Shown here: piece by piece, positions 1 through 8,102 of the stretch | Layout of the letters: every line of letters begins with the position of its first letter | Numbering within the stretch: the stretch's first letter is position 1 | Origin: Mycolicibacterium fortuitum subsp. fortuitum | Lineage (GTDB): Bacteria > Actinomycetota > Actinomycetes > Mycobacteriales > Mycobacteriaceae | DNA: 64,000 nucleotides | Direction: 5' to 3' | NCBI RefSeq assembly: GCF_022179545.1 | Contig: NZ_AP025518.1 | Coordinates: forward strand, 4,712,001 to 4,776,000 | Notes under the pieces: model-generated | The model's input: the letters and a program-made list of their open reading frames with translations, nothing else | The model's database searches: none | What the model was told of the DNA's origin: nothing | Made by a program: the position numbers and the translations under genes

Positions 1-389
1 GCGAACGGGATCCCGACCGCGAATATGGTGCCCGCGATTCCCAGGAAGAATCCGCACACCAACAACATCGGATAAGACCTGGCCTCACCCGCCGCGCCGA
101 CCGCCAATACGGGGACGATCGAGGCCAGCGTCACCGCAAGGAACATGGTGCGACCGCCGTACCTGTCGGTCAGCGCCCCGATGGCGATGCGGCCGAGCGA
201 CCCGACCAGTATCGGTGTGGCGACGAGCATCGAAGCCTGCGTGGCACTGAGCTTCATGTCGCCGGCGTAGGTCGTGGAGAGTGGGCCGATCATGTTCCAG
301 GCCCAGAAATTGATGGCCGAGACCCAGGTGGCAAGCACAAGATTCATGCCCTGCCCTTGGCCCAGGTACGGCGTAGTTGCCGTGGTCAC
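1..389 (-). CDS. NarK-type nitrate/nitrite MFS transporter, N-terminal part (runs off window)
   Basis: The minus-strand frame reads from a GTG at 389 (alternative ATG at 347) to the window edge. Its first half is typical of the nitrate/nitrite porter (NNP) branch of the major facilitator superfamily: a helix containing STWVSAINFWAWN-like residues, then the loop LGRIAIGALTDRYGGR, which is the MFS signature between helices 2 and 3. The product would sit in the cytoplasmic membrane and exchange or import nitrate or nitrite. The neighbour mutT2 lies beside narGHJI in M. tuberculosis, so a nitrate locus is expected just outside the window. The C-terminal two thirds are missing here. The 168-base gap to the next gene is relatively AT-rich and should hold the promoter; I saw no DosR-type palindrome there. 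Confidence 0.8.
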   Translation of the reverse strand, partial: MTTATTPYLGQGQGMNLVLATWVSAINFWAWNMIGPLSTTYAGDMKLSATQASMLVATPILVGSLGRIAIGALTDRYGGRTMFLAVTLASIVPVLAVGAAGEARSYPMLLVCGFFLGIAGTIFAVGIPF

Positions 390-557
390 CCGAACAGCAA
401 AACATCAATTTCGGCACGGTCGCGTCATTTTCCCGGAAACGTTGCGAGCGGCTTCACGGAAATGTAATTCGCAACATCAGCATGTCCAAATTAATTCTGT
501 CGCACGCGGTCACCCTATTGCGCGAGCCGACACCCAATTACCCGAAATGGTGTCGTT

Positions 558-968
558 TCAGGTGCTTTCGCTTCTACCCGACGGTGAAAGTGCATCGGCC
601 AGGTCCGGGAGCCACGCCCGGTCTGCCGGTACCCACGGCAGGTCGTCGAGTTCGTCGGCGGTGACCCATCGCAGCGCCCGGTGATCGTGCGGGTGCGGAC
701 TACCCGATGTGAGCGTTGCCCGGTAGGCGCGCAGCGTCATTCCGGAGTCCAAGGCGACGTCGGCACCCAGCCGCGCACCGACACTCACCTCGACGCCCAG
801 CTCCTCCCGCAGTTCCCGAGCCAGCGCGTCGGCGTCGGTCTCGCCCGCCGCTACCTTTCCACCCGGCAGCTCCCACAGCCCGGCCAACTCCGGAGGCCGC
901 TGCCGCTGGGCGACCAACAGGCCGGCTTCCGAGAAAAGAGCACCGGCCACCACGATCTGTGCATCCAT
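558..968 (-). CDS. mutT2: MutT2-like Nudix (d)NTP pyrophosphohydrolase
   Basis: A 136-residue single-domain Nudix hydrolase. The full Nudix box (G-x5-E-x7-REUxEExGU) runs from Gly37 to Val59: GGKVAAGE followed by RELREELGV. The family removes oxidised or modified nucleoside triphosphates (8-oxo-dGTP, 5-methyl-dCTP) from the pool, releasing pyrophosphate in a Mg-dependent reaction. Size and position between a narK-type gene and phhB match Rv1160 (mutT2) of M. tuberculosis. It is divergent from phhB with 25 bases between the two starts, so the promoters must overlap. Substrate assignment rests on family and synteny. Confidence 0.9.
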   Translation of the reverse strand: MDAQIVVAGALFSEAGLLVAQRQRPPELAGLWELPGGKVAAGETDADALARELREELGVEVSVGARLGADVALDSGMTLRAYRATLTSGSPHPHDHRALRWVTADELDDLPWVPADRAWLPDLADALSPSGRSEST

Positions 969-993
969 CGCGCCCGACGGTATACCGTCGGGT

Positions 994-1287
994 ATGGCCG
1001 TGTTATCGAACGATCAGGTCGACGCCGCACTGCCCGATCTGCCGGGCTGGGAACGCGCGGCGGGCGCCCTGCGCAGATCCACGAAATTCCCGACGTTCCT
1101 CGACGGCATCGAAGCGGTGCGCCGCGTGGCTGAGTTCGCCGAGGAGAAAGACCACCATCCGGACATCGACATCCGTTGGCGCACCGTCACATTCGCCTTG
1201 GTGACGCATTCCGCCGGCGGCATCACCGAGAAGGACGTCCAGATGGCCGAGGAGATCAACCGGATTCTGTCCGACCAGCCCGGCTAG
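994..1287 (+). CDS. phhB: Pterin-4a-carbinolamine dehydratase (PCD/DCoH family)
   Basis: A 97-residue protein covering one whole PCD fold. The signature [11 protein letters not shown] carries the paired His54-His55-Pro56, and a further His72 in VTHSAGG completes the usual three-histidine active site. The enzyme dehydrates 4a-hydroxytetrahydropterin; in bacteria lacking phenylalanine hydroxylase the physiological role is less certain, and molybdopterin-linked roles have been proposed for the family. It corresponds to Rv1159A. The start is GTG or ATG-like at 994 just downstream of the divergent mutT2 start. Its last 32 bases overlap the convergent pimE gene. Confidence 0.9.
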   Translation: MAVLSNDQVDAALPDLPGWERAAGALRRSTKFPTFLDGIEAVRRVAEFAEEKDHHPDIDIRWRTVTFALVTHSAGGITEKDVQMAEEINRILSDQPG

Positions 1288-2401
1288 TCGCGATCCAGGC
1301 CAGCGTCGCCAGTGTCGCGACGATGTAGACCAGCCCGGCCCAGGCCAGGTACCAGGGCCGTCCGATCACCCAGATCGTCGGCTGGGCAAAGCTGAGCAAC
1401 CACGGCACGCCGATCAGCGTCAGCCCCAGCCATCCCCAACCCAGGATGCGTGCCCCCAGCCGGTCGGCCAGTGGCCCGTGCAGCAACCAGATCATCAGCG
1501 GGATCAGCCAGACCCAGTGGTGCGTCCACGAAATCGGCGAAAGCAGCAACCCGAACAGGCTCACGATCACGATGGCGCCGAGCCGGTCGGCACTGCCGCC
1601 GATCGCCCGCCACGCCATCACGGCGAGCACCGCGGTGACGGCGATGCCGATCAGCACGGCCGGCCCGTACCCGGCGTCATGGCCGAGGATGCGTGAGATC
1701 CCGCCGCGCCACGACTGGTTGAACGACGTCCCGATCGGTCCGATCCGGTCTGCGTCCCCGAGCAATTCGGTGAAGTACCGGCGGGCCTCGTCCCCGATCA
1801 CCAACACCGAGACCGCGACCGTGCCGAAGAACACCACAGCCGAGAACACCGCGGTGCCCCAGCGGCGCGCGCCGACGAAGTACAGCCCCGACACCGCGGG
1901 CGTGAGCTTCACTCCGGCGGCCAGGCCGACCAACAATCCCGACAGCCACCACCGATTGCTGTACACGGCATAGAGCACCGCCAGCACGAGGACGACGTTG
2001 ACCTGGCCGTAGTCGAACGTGCTGCGCAGCGGTTCGGTCCAGATGCCGACGGCCGTCCACAACATCGCGACACGCCGAGGCGCCGGGTCGCCGAGCAACA
2101 GCTGACTGATCCGCACCACGCCGTACAGCGCGGCGATGATGCCGATCTGCCAGCAGAAGGCGACGAGCCCGAAGGGCAACAGATGCAAGGGGTAGAACAC
2201 CACCGCGGCGAACGGCGGATAGGTGAAAGGCAGTGGGAAATCCGGGGTCTGGTCTGCGTAAACGTAGTCGTAGAGCGTGTCGGCGTGCCCGTCGAGCGTG
2301 GCGGCGCCACCGACATAGACGTGCAGGTCGACGAAGTTGGCGCCGTTCGGGACGAAGTACGTCCAGGCCAGGCGTGCCGCAATGCTGAAGACCAGCAACA
2401 C
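1256..2401 (-). CDS. pimE: PimE: polyprenol-phosphomannose-dependent PIM alpha-1,2-mannosyltransferase (GT87)
   Basis: A 381-residue multi-pass membrane protein of the GT-C/GT87 fold. The first extracytoplasmic loop contains DLHVY shortly after helix 1; the Asp of this motif is the conserved acidic residue needed in PimE. About ten hydrophobic segments follow. PimE adds the fifth, alpha-1,2-linked mannose to AcPIM4 on the outer face of the membrane, giving AcPIM5 on the way to polar PIM6. Gene order (mutT2-phhB-pimE-Ala/Pro-rich secreted pair) matches Rv1159. The GTG at 2401 is the first start in frame that I can support, but the frame is open for about 16 more codons upstream (ending RLYRLAP), so a slightly longer N terminus from a rarer start is possible. 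Confidence 0.88.
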   Translation of the reverse strand: MLLVFSIAARLAWTYFVPNGANFVDLHVYVGGAATLDGHADTLYDYVYADQTPDFPLPFTYPPFAAVVFYPLHLLPFGLVAFCWQIGIIAALYGVVRISQLLLGDPAPRRVAMLWTAVGIWTEPLRSTFDYGQVNVVLVLAVLYAVYSNRWWLSGLLVGLAAGVKLTPAVSGLYFVGARRWGTAVFSAVVFFGTVAVSVLVIGDEARRYFTELLGDADRIGPIGTSFNQSWRGGISRILGHDAGYGPAVLIGIAVTAVLAVMAWRAIGGSADRLGAIVIVSLFGLLLSPISWTHHWVWLIPLMIWLLHGPLADRLGARILGWGWLGLTLIGVPWLLSFAQPTIWVIGRPWYLAWAGLVYIVATLATLAWIATSRAGRTESG

Positions 2402-2539
2402 GGGCGCCAGGCGGTAGAGCCGCGCGGTTGCTGAGAGCTGGGTGGCCGATTCGGTGTTAACGACACGACTTTAGCGATGCGCCCGGCGGCCGGCGCATCA
2501 CGCCCGAGGCACTGCCCGATAACGAAATCGACCGTCGCA

Positions 2540-2588
2540 GTAACGGTTGAATAACCGCCACACGTGTCACTTGAGTAACACCAGTAAC
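2540..2588. promoter_or_regulatory. Repeated GTAAC/GTCAC half-sites and a dyad upstream of the secreted pair
   Basis: GTCAC (2566), GTAAC (2575) and GTAAC (2584) occur on an exact 9-base period, with another GTAAC at 2540 and the inverted repeat CGGTT-gaat-AACCG at 2544-2557. The cluster sits 47-95 bases before the ATG at 2635. Direct GTAAC-like repeats are the type of site bound by MtrA/GlnR-class OmpR regulators, but the spacing here differs from the classical six-base spacer. The symmetry is seen in the sequence; the regulator is inference. Confidence 0.35.
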
Positions 2589-2634
2589 TCGATAGTTTCG
2601 CCTTCAGACGTTCAAGCAACCGATTGGGAGAACC

Positions 2635-3270
2635 ATGATCTTCACCTGGAAAGCACTTTCCACCAGCATGATCGCGGCCGCCGGCGCAGTCCCGGTCGCG
2701 TTGGCACTGAGTGCCGTAGCGAACGCTGAACCCGTGCCGCCGGCTCCGGTTCCCGCGCCGAGCCTGCCGATCGTCAACCAGCTCGCCGGCGTGCCGGCCG
2801 CCGCGCCGCAGCTGCTGCAGGGAGTGAGCTCCGCGCTGACCGGTGCCCCGGCAGCCGCTCCGGCCCCGGCTCCGTCGGCCACCGCCTCGGTGACCCTGCC
2901 GCAGGCACCCGCCGCCACCGCACCGGCCGCCACGTCACCGCTCGGGTCGCTGCTGCCCGGCGCGACGCCGGCTGCCGCTCCGGCTGCGACCGCTCCGGCC
3001 ACCGGCCCGGCATCGCTGATCCCGTCCGCCGAGGTGAACATCCCTCAGGTACCCGGGATGCCGTTCCCGCTGCCTCAGAAGGTGAACATCCCGGGTGATC
3101 TGGCGTCGCTCGCTCCGGTCGCGGCTCAGTCGGCCCTGCCCGCGGCAGCCCCGTTGGCCCCGGCAGCGGCTGCCGCACCGGCTGTTGCGGCTCCGGCCGT
3201 CGCCGCCCCGGCGGCGCTCAACCCGGAGGTCGCAGCCCTGGCTCCGCTGCTGACCGCCGGCCTGCCCTGA
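2635..3270 (+). CDS. Secreted Ala/Pro-rich protein (Rv1158c-like)
   Basis: A 211-residue protein with a Sec signal peptide: positive start, hydrophobic core, then AVANAEP, with cleavage predicted after ANA near residue 32. The mature part is almost entirely Ala, Pro, Val, Leu and Thr in disordered, repetitive stretches; short ordered islands are LPIVNQLAGVPAA and IPQVPGMPFPLPQKVNIPGD. No catalytic motif is visible. It resembles Rv1158c in composition, length and position and is likely exported to the cell envelope or medium. A strong leader GATTGGGAGAACC directly precedes the ATG and is nearly identical to the one before the next gene, suggesting that the pair arose by duplication or shares translational control. 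Function unknown. Confidence 0.8.
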   Translation: MIFTWKALSTSMIAAAGAVPVALALSAVANAEPVPPAPVPAPSLPIVNQLAGVPAAAPQLLQGVSSALTGAPAAAPAPAPSATASVTLPQAPAATAPAATSPLGSLLPGATPAAAPAATAPATGPASLIPSAEVNIPQVPGMPFPLPQKVNIPGDLASLAPVAAQSALPAAAPLAPAAAAAPAVAAPAVAAPAALNPEVAALAPLLTAGLP

Positions 3271-3311
3271 TCCCCGAACTGGTCTGACCGCCCGAAACGA
3301 TTGGGAAAGCC

Positions 3312-4346
3312 ATGTCACCGCGTATGTCTCTGAAAACGATGTTCGGCACCGCCGCTGCGATCGGGTCCACCACCCTGTTGCTGTTCAGCAACGCCGTAGC
3401 CAACGCTGATCCGGCACCGTTGCCGATCGACGCGGCTCAGGCACCCGGCCTGTCGGCGATGGAGGGCCTGAGCCCGATCATCCAGCAGGCCGCGGCTGAC
3501 CCAGGCGGCGCCGTACAACTGTTGATGGCGGCCGCGCAGGCGTTCGCTGCCAACAAGTCGGAGTCGGCGGAATCCCGCAACGTCGCAACGGCGGTCAACC
3601 ATTTCGCGGCTCAGCCCGTCGCCGCACCCGAGCACGTTCCCGCTCTGGGTGCCGGCAACGACGCTCACCTGCCGATGGGTGTCGACCCGGCCCACGCGGC
3701 CGGGCCGGCCCCTGAGGCACTGCCCGCCCCCGCTCCTGCGCCTGCGCCTGAAGCCGCACCGGCTCCAGCTCCCGCGCCCGCGGCGGCACCGGCTCCGGCT
3801 CCGGAAGCCGCACCCGCACCCGCACCCGCGGCGGTTCCGGCGGCGGCCACGATCCCAGCTCCTGATGCAGCGCCTGCTCCGGCACCCGGCCCCGATGCCG
3901 CGCCGGCGGCCGCCGCAGCCCCCGGCTTCGGACCCAACGCGCCGACGAAACAGGACTTCATGTACCCGTCGATCGGCAACGGCTGCCTCAAGGACGGCGG
4001 AAACGTTCTGGCGACGGCGATTTCAGTGGCGGGTCCGGCCTCGATCCCGCTGCCCGGCCCGAAGCCCGGCCAGACCGCTTACGTGTTCACCGCGATCGGC
4101 ACCCCGGGCCCGGCCGCCGAGCAGAAGCTCCCGCTCAACGCCACGTGGGTGAACCTGACGACCGGCAAGTCCGGCAGCGTGACACTGCAGCCGCGCCCGG
4201 ACCTCAACCCCGAGGGCCCGACCACGCTGACCGCGATCGCCGACACCGGCTCGGGCAGCATCATGACGACGATCTTCGGCCAGGTCACCACGACCGAGAT
4301 GCAGTGCCAGTTCATGCCCACCATCGGATCCACGGTGGTGCCCTGA
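3312..4346 (+). CDS. Secreted Pro/Ala-repeat protein with C-terminal folded domain (Rv1157c-like)
   Basis: A 344-residue exported protein. A signal peptide ends at VANADP (about residue 33). Residues 35-100 form an Ala-rich helical segment (GLSPIIQQAAADPGGAVQLL), residues about 137-205 are a PAPAPAPEAAP low-complexity tract, and residues about 210-344 form a conserved domain starting FGPNAPTKQDFMYPSIGN, with a likely disulphide between the Cys in GNGCLK and the Cys in EMQCQF. The long Pro/Ala tract may span cell-wall layers and present the C-terminal domain. It is followed by a strong hairpin terminator, so the two secreted genes probably form one transcript. It matches Rv1157c by context; no biochemical role is known to me. 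Confidence 0.82.
   Translation: MSPRMSLKTMFGTAAAIGSTTLLLFSNAVANADPAPLPIDAAQAPGLSAMEGLSPIIQQAAADPGGAVQLLMAAAQAFAANKSESAESRNVATAVNHFAAQPVAAPEHVPALGAGNDAHLPMGVDPAHAAGPAPEALPAPAPAPAPEAAPAPAPAPAAAPAPAPEAAPAPAPAAVPAAATIPAPDAAPAPAPGPDAAPAAAAAPGFGPNAPTKQDFMYPSIGNGCLKDGGNVLATAISVAGPASIPLPGPKPGQTAYVFTAIGTPGPAAEQKLPLNATWVNLTTGKSGSVTLQPRPDLNPEGPTTLTAIADTGSGSIMTTIFGQVTTTEMQCQFMPTIGSTVVP
3720..3845 (+). repeat. Degenerate Ala-Pro coding repeat
   Basis: In-frame repeat of GCN-CCN codons coding for blocks of PAPAPAPEAAP within the Rv1157c-like gene. The third-base variation (gct/gcc/gcg, ccg/ccc/cct) shows that selection keeps the amino acid pattern rather than an exact DNA repeat. Such tracts are prone to length variation between strains. 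Confidence 0.6.
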
Positions 4347-4369
4347 CACACCATATGAATGGGGAAACG

Positions 4370-4411
4370 AAATTCCCGGTCGCTGGCCTCTTGGCCGGCG
4401 ACCGGGAATTT
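4370..4411 (+). terminator. Strong hairpin terminator after the secreted pair
   Basis: A perfect 14-bp stem (AAATTCCCGGTCGC at 4370-4383 with its complement at 4398-4411) closes a 14-base loop that itself can pair GGCC with GGCC. It lies 24 bases after the stop of the Rv1157c-like gene and before the convergent small gene, so it may serve both strands. The downstream side is only moderately T-rich, as is common in mycobacteria. Confidence 0.85.
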
Positions 4412-4442
4412 TGTGTGGGGCTGTTTGGGTAAGTCTGATGGC

Positions 4443-4592
4443 CTAGTAGGCCATGAACAGGATCATCTCGCGGTCGTACTCACGCCCCGGGTGCTGCTGG
4501 GCCAGATGCGCCTGGGCCTTCTCGACGAGGTCGTCCTCGTCGGTGCCGCTGATCGCTTCTCCACACGGGCAGTTCAGATGTGTCTTCGCCAT
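4443..4592 (-). CDS. Small DUF1059-like protein, 49 residues
   Basis: A short gene read on the minus strand from ATG at 4592 to TAG at 4443. The product begins MAKTHLNCPCGEAISGTDED, followed by a helix of the form DLVEKAQAHLAQQHPGREYD and the end REMILFMAY. The CxC near the N terminus and the 'VEKAQAHL..H' helix resemble DUF1059 small proteins that are widespread in actinobacteria. Function is unknown; the Cys/His arrangement could bind metal. Codon use is normal for the genome (strong third-position GC), which supports it being real despite its size. Confidence 0.65.
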   Translation of the reverse strand: MAKTHLNCPCGEAISGTDEDDLVEKAQAHLAQQHPGREYDREMILFMAY

Positions 4593-4629
4593 ATGTTCAC
4601 CATTGCATAGGTAGCCCAGCTTTCAACCC

Positions 4630-4687
4630 CGAGTCTGCGCACAGATCGCGAATTCGCGCCGAAACGCGATCTCACCGCAGAGTCGAG
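4630..4687. repeat. Intergenic palindromic repeat, family A, copy 1
   Basis: CGAGTCTGCGCACAGATCGC on the left faces a degenerate complement on the right (GCGATCT-CACCGCAGAGTCGAG), with a short centre. It stops six bases from the end of the minus-strand HhH-GPD gene, the expected site for a terminator. The same core (GACTGCGCACAG / CTGTGCGCAGTC) recurs at 14553, 18369 and 46908. Confidence 0.6.
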
Positions 4688-4692
4688 GAGAA

Positions 4693-5280
4693 TCAAGACT
4701 TGGCGGCCTTGGCTTCTTTCGCAGCGGCCTTCATCTGCTTCTTGTAACTGCGGACCTTCTGCAAGGACCCGGGATCCACCACGTCGGCCACCGACATGAA
4801 GCTGCCCGCCTTGCCGTAATCCCCCGCGGCCTCGCGCCAGCCCGCCGGTGTCACGCCGTACTGCTTGCCCAACAGCGCCAGGAAGATCCGAGCCTTTTGG
4901 TCACCGAAGCCCGGCAACTGCTTGAGCCGGCGCAACACCTCTTTGCCGTCGGGGTCGCCACCGGTCCACAGGGCGGTCACGTCGCCGTCGTACTCGTCGA
5001 CGATGGCCCGGGCGAGCTCCTGCACCCGCTTTCCCATCGACCCCGGAAACCGGTGGATCGCAGGGGTTTGCGAAACCACCGCGATGAACTCGTCCGGGTT
5101 GTAGTCGGCGATCACGCGGGCATCGACATCACCGAGCCGGTCGGCGATCTTCTTGGGCCCGGCGAAGGCCGTCTCCATCGGAATCTGCTGATCCAACAAC
5201 ATCCCCACCAACAGCGCGAACGGGTTGGATTCCAGCAGAGCGTCGGCCTCCGGATCTTGGACCAGCTGCAGTTTTCCCAC
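4693..5280 (-). CDS. HhH-GPD family base-excision DNA repair protein (Rv1156-like)
   Basis: From GTG at 5280 the product has 195 residues, the length I recall for Rv1156; longer upstream starts would run into the promoter of the divergent gene. It begins VGKLQLVQDPEADALLESNP. The helix-hairpin-helix region is RRLKQLPGFGDQKARIFLALL, with the Leu-Pro-Gly-Phe-Gly turn that contacts DNA backbone in endonuclease III-type glycosylases. Before it lies FALLVGMLLDQQIPMETAFAG, matching the 'LLDQQ' helix of this family. The C terminus is a Lys/Ala-rich tail. It likely recognises a damaged base, but I do not see a clear catalytic Lys/Asp pair, so substrate and catalysis are undefined. Confidence 0.82.
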   Translation of the reverse strand: MGKLQLVQDPEADALLESNPFALLVGMLLDQQIPMETAFAGPKKIADRLGDVDARVIADYNPDEFIAVVSQTPAIHRFPGSMGKRVQELARAIVDEYDGDVTALWTGGDPDGKEVLRRLKQLPGFGDQKARIFLALLGKQYGVTPAGWREAAGDYGKAGSFMSVADVVDPGSLQKVRSYKKQMKAAAKEAKAAKS

Positions 5281-5378
5281 GTCGGCCAGTCTAGGACCAG
5301 ACACGTTTTTGACGTCTGTGTCGGTGCAATGTGCGAATGTGTACGCGATACCCGGTGATGTGCCCATAGGAGATGGAC

Positions 5379-5675
5379 ATGAGACGCGTGCTTGCACCTC
5401 TTTTCGCAGCGGTGGCTACCGCGCTTGCCCTGGCTGCCACGGCCAACGCGATCCCCGACCAGGGCACGCCGGACTTCGACAACTACATGCAGGGTCTGGA
5501 CCGCAACGGATTCCACCTCAACCCGGATACTGCCTGGCGCGTCGCTCACCAGGCTTGCACGGGCAGCATCCCGGGGTACATCAGCTGGGAGCTGGCTGCC
5601 CAGGGCGTGATCGGCCCGGGCGCCGAGCAGCGGGTGTACGACGTGGCCCGAAAGTACGCCTGCCCCGTGCAATAG
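5379..5675 (+). CDS. Small secreted DUF732 protein
   Basis: A 98-residue exported protein. ATG at 5379 is favoured over ATG at 5373 because AGGAG sits six bases before it. A signal peptide (MRRVLAPLFAAVATALALAA) is cut near TANA-IPD. The mature part DFDNYMQGLDRNGFHLNPD...AHQACTG...YACPV is the DUF732 pattern, with two cysteines that probably form a disulphide and a compact helical fold. DUF732 proteins are abundant, secreted and almost confined to mycobacteria; function unknown. Divergent from the HhH-GPD gene with 98 bases between. Confidence 0.85.
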   Translation: MRRVLAPLFAAVATALALAATANAIPDQGTPDFDNYMQGLDRNGFHLNPDTAWRVAHQACTGSIPGYISWELAAQGVIGPGAEQRVYDVARKYACPVQ

Positions 5676-5723
5676 GTGAGCTAGCTGCGGCTTCGCCGGG
5701 ACGCCATCTAAGGTTGGCCCACG

Positions 5724-6923
5724 ATGTCCGGCGAAGTGGCAGTCGCGCTGGCCCTGGCGCTGATCTTGGCGGCGGTTGCCGCCGTCGTCGTCGTGCGCAC
5801 CCGAAGGGTGGTGGCCACCCCCACCGAACGGGCCGTGCACGCCGCGCTGCACACCGCGGCCCAGGCAGCCCGCGCACTGCGGCAAGGCCTGGACACCGAA
5901 TCCGCCCAAACCGCCGCACCTTTTCTCCGTGAACTGACCGGCACCGCGGGGCTCGCACTGTTCGACGACGACGCAGCCCTGCTGGCCCGCGACCACGACG
6001 ACGAGGCGATCTGGCAGTCCGACACCGTCGAGGCCTGCGCCGACACCGCACGGGAATCGATCACTGCGGGCCGCCGGGTACTGCACACCGCCCGGTCGAC
6101 CGCTGTCGTCGCACAGCCGCTGCTGACCGAAGGCGGCGAGGTGCTCGGCGCGCTGGTGGTACTCGCGCCGGCCAGCCCGGGTCCGGGCATGCTCGGCGCG
6201 GTCGGCGAGGTGGCCCGCTACGCCGCCAGCCAGATCGAGCTGGCTGAACTCGACGCATCGCGGGCCCGACTGGACCGGGCCGAGGTGCTCGCCCTGCGCG
6301 CCCAGATCAGCCCCCATTTCATCTACAACGCACTCAACACCATCGCGTCGTTCGTCCGCACCGATCCCGACCGGGCCCGCGAACTGGTCCTGGAATTCGC
6401 CGACTTCACCCGCTACTCCTTCCGCGCGGCCGGGCAGTACACCACGCTCGCCGACGAACTGCGCAACATCGACCGCTACCTCACTCTGGAGCGGGCCCGG
6501 TTCGGCGCCAACCTGCGGGTGCGGTTGCAGGTCGCTCCTGAGGTGCTCAACGTCGTCGTGCCGTTTTTGGCACTGCAACCCCTGGTGGAAAACGCTGTGC
6601 GGCACGGGCTGGCGGGCAACGGCGGCGGATCGGTCGAGATCGTCGCCCGCGACGCAGGCACCGAATGCGTGATCACCGTCGAAGACGACGGCGCGGGCAT
6701 GGATCCCGACACGTTGCGCGCGGGTCCCGGTGACGCACTGGCCGGCCGTACCGGTGAGTCCGCGCATGTCGGATTGACCAATGTGGACCATCGGCTGCGC
6801 GCGGCATTCGGCAACGATTACGGTCTGGTGGTCGAGACAGCGGTGGGTGCGGGCACCAAAGTGGTGATGCGTGTGCCGAAGTTCCGCTCAGGGGTTCGAG
6901 CCGGCGGAGGTGCGTTGGGGTGA
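5724..6923 (+). CDS. LytS-type sensor histidine kinase
   Basis: A 399-residue kinase. One N-terminal membrane helix (residues 5-25) is followed by a GAF-like sensory region (about 40-150), then the His_kinase domain of the LytS/YehU class with the phospho-acceptor His198 in QISPHFIYNALN, and a HATPase domain with the N-box LQPLVENAVRHGL and G-box DDGAGMD. Unlike LytS or BtsS it lacks a 5-6-helix sensor, so the signal is probably cytoplasmic or sensed by the GAF-like fold. It overlaps the response regulator by 4 nt (GTGA), and the two transporter pairs follow at once, so the system most likely senses and controls uptake of a small carboxylate, by analogy with BtsSR and YpdAB. Confidence 0.9.
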   Translation: MSGEVAVALALALILAAVAAVVVVRTRRVVATPTERAVHAALHTAAQAARALRQGLDTESAQTAAPFLRELTGTAGLALFDDDAALLARDHDDEAIWQSDTVEACADTARESITAGRRVLHTARSTAVVAQPLLTEGGEVLGALVVLAPASPGPGMLGAVGEVARYAASQIELAELDASRARLDRAEVLALRAQISPHFIYNALNTIASFVRTDPDRARELVLEFADFTRYSFRAAGQYTTLADELRNIDRYLTLERARFGANLRVRLQVAPEVLNVVVPFLALQPLVENAVRHGLAGNGGGSVEIVARDAGTECVITVEDDGAGMDPDTLRAGPGDALAGRTGESAHVGLTNVDHRLRAAFGNDYGLVVETAVGAGTKVVMRVPKFRSGVRAGGGALG

Positions 6924-7717
6924 GCTCCAACCTGACCGTGCTCGCCGTCGACGATGAGGCACCCGCCCTCGACGAGTTGGCCTATCTGCTGGGCCGGCAT
7001 CCCGATGTCGGTGAGGTGCACACCGCGTCCGACGCCACCTCGGCGCTGCGCGAACTCAACCAGCACGCCATCGACGCGGTGTTCCTCGACATCAACATGC
7101 CCGGCCTGTCCGGCATCGAATTGGCCGGGGTGCTATCCAATTACGCCGACCGGCCCGCCGTGGTGTTCGTGACCGCCCACGAGGACAAGGCCGTGGCGGC
7201 CTTCGACGTCGGCGCCGTCGACTATCTGCTCAAGCCGATCCGGCAGAACCGGTTGGACGAGGCTGTCCGTCGAGTCGCCGCCGGCGTCGCGGCTGCGCCG
7301 TCCACCCGTGCCGAACCGAGCCAGCCCGAAGACCGGGACTGGGATGTGGTGCCCGCCGAACTGGGCGGCATCACCCACCTGGTACCCCGCGACAGCATCG
7401 GCTGGGTCGAAGCCGAGGGTGACTATGCTCGCCTGCACTCGACCACCGGTGCGCACTTGGTCCGAATCCCGTTGAGCACGTTGGAAACCCGCTGGCGTGA
7501 CCACGGGTTCCAGCGCATCCACCGCTCCTACCTGGTGTCGCTGCGGCAGGTCACGGGGCTGCGCACCGCCGACGGCGCGGTGCTGGTGCGACTACGCGCC
7601 AACGGAACCTCCCCGGCCGTCGAACTCCCGGTGAGCCGGCGCCAGGCCCGCGAACTGCGCGACCGGCTGGTCCGCGATCCGATGCGTTCCCTGAAACCGG
7701 CGGGCAGCGATGAGTGA
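6920..7717 (+). CDS. LytTR-type response regulator
   Basis: A 265-residue regulator. Receiver domain residues 5-120: acidic pair Asp11-Asp12, phospho-acceptor Asp57 (VFLDINMPG) and conserved Lys105 (YLLKPI). A short linker leads to a LytTR DNA-binding domain (about 150-255) with the features WVEAEGDYARLH and FQRIHRSYLVSL. LytTR domains bind direct repeats spaced by about one helical turn. The gene is translationally coupled to the kinase upstream and overlaps the DUF485-like gene downstream by 8 nt, so kinase, regulator and transporters are one operon. Probable targets are its own operon and the second symporter pair. Confidence 0.92.
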   Translation: MSSNLTVLAVDDEAPALDELAYLLGRHPDVGEVHTASDATSALRELNQHAIDAVFLDINMPGLSGIELAGVLSNYADRPAVVFVTAHEDKAVAAFDVGAVDYLLKPIRQNRLDEAVRRVAAGVAAAPSTRAEPSQPEDRDWDVVPAELGGITHLVPRDSIGWVEAEGDYARLHSTTGAHLVRIPLSTLETRWRDHGFQRIHRSYLVSLRQVTGLRTADGAVLVRLRANGTSPAVELPVSRRQARELRDRLVRDPMRSLKPAGSDE

Positions 7718-8102
7718 GCGACCTGGTTCCTCTGGACGGCCCGCCGCCGCACGCGAACGCGTCGTGCTCGCCCACCGCCGCGGAACCCGCATGGTGCGCA
7801 CCCGGGTGGAGGTGGCCGAGCAGACGCAAGTGGGCGACGCACTGGTGCGCGGCCTGGTGCGCACGCAGTTGGGACTCGCCTTGCGCCTGGCCGCGGTGGT
7901 GATCACGGTCGTAGTAGCACTGGTTCTGCTCAATTCCGCCGTACCGGAGCTGGCCGCCCTCACCGTGTTCGGGATCCGGCTCAACTGGCTGATCCTCGCC
8001 GGGCTGCTGTACCCCTTGTTGTACGGCGTGGGTCGGCTCTATATCCGGCTGGCCGAGCAGGGCGAGCGGGATTTCGTCCGCGTCGTCGACAGCGAACCAT
8101 GA
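7710..8102 (+). CDS. Small membrane partner of the symporter (DUF485-like)
   Basis: A 130-residue protein with a basic cytoplasmic N terminus (residues 1-50) and two membrane helices (about 53-75 and 85-105), ending GERDFVRVVDSEP. Position directly before a sodium:solute symporter, with a 4-nt ATGA overlap, is that of DUF485 (YjcH-type) partner proteins of ActP/MctC transporters. Sequence likeness to DUF485 is weaker than in the second copy at 9981; assignment leans on context. It may assemble with or stabilise the symporter. Confidence 0.7.
   Translation: MSERPGSSGRPAAARERVVLAHRRGTRMVRTRVEVAEQTQVGDALVRGLVRTQLGLALRLAAVVITVVVALVLLNSAVPELAALTVFGIRLNWLILAGLLYPLLYGVGRLYIRLAEQGERDFVRVVDSEP

Noticed and set aside
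390..557. Possible DosR (dormancy) palindrome before the NarK-type gene
   Set aside because: I looked for GGGACT-n-AGTCCC-like dyads and saw none; only general AT-richness.
5112..6791. Long open frame on the minus strand opposite the LytS kinase
   Set aside because: Antisense frames stay open in high-GC genes. It has no recognisable domain, runs into the HhH-GPD gene, and the kinase on the plus strand has a complete set of motifs.
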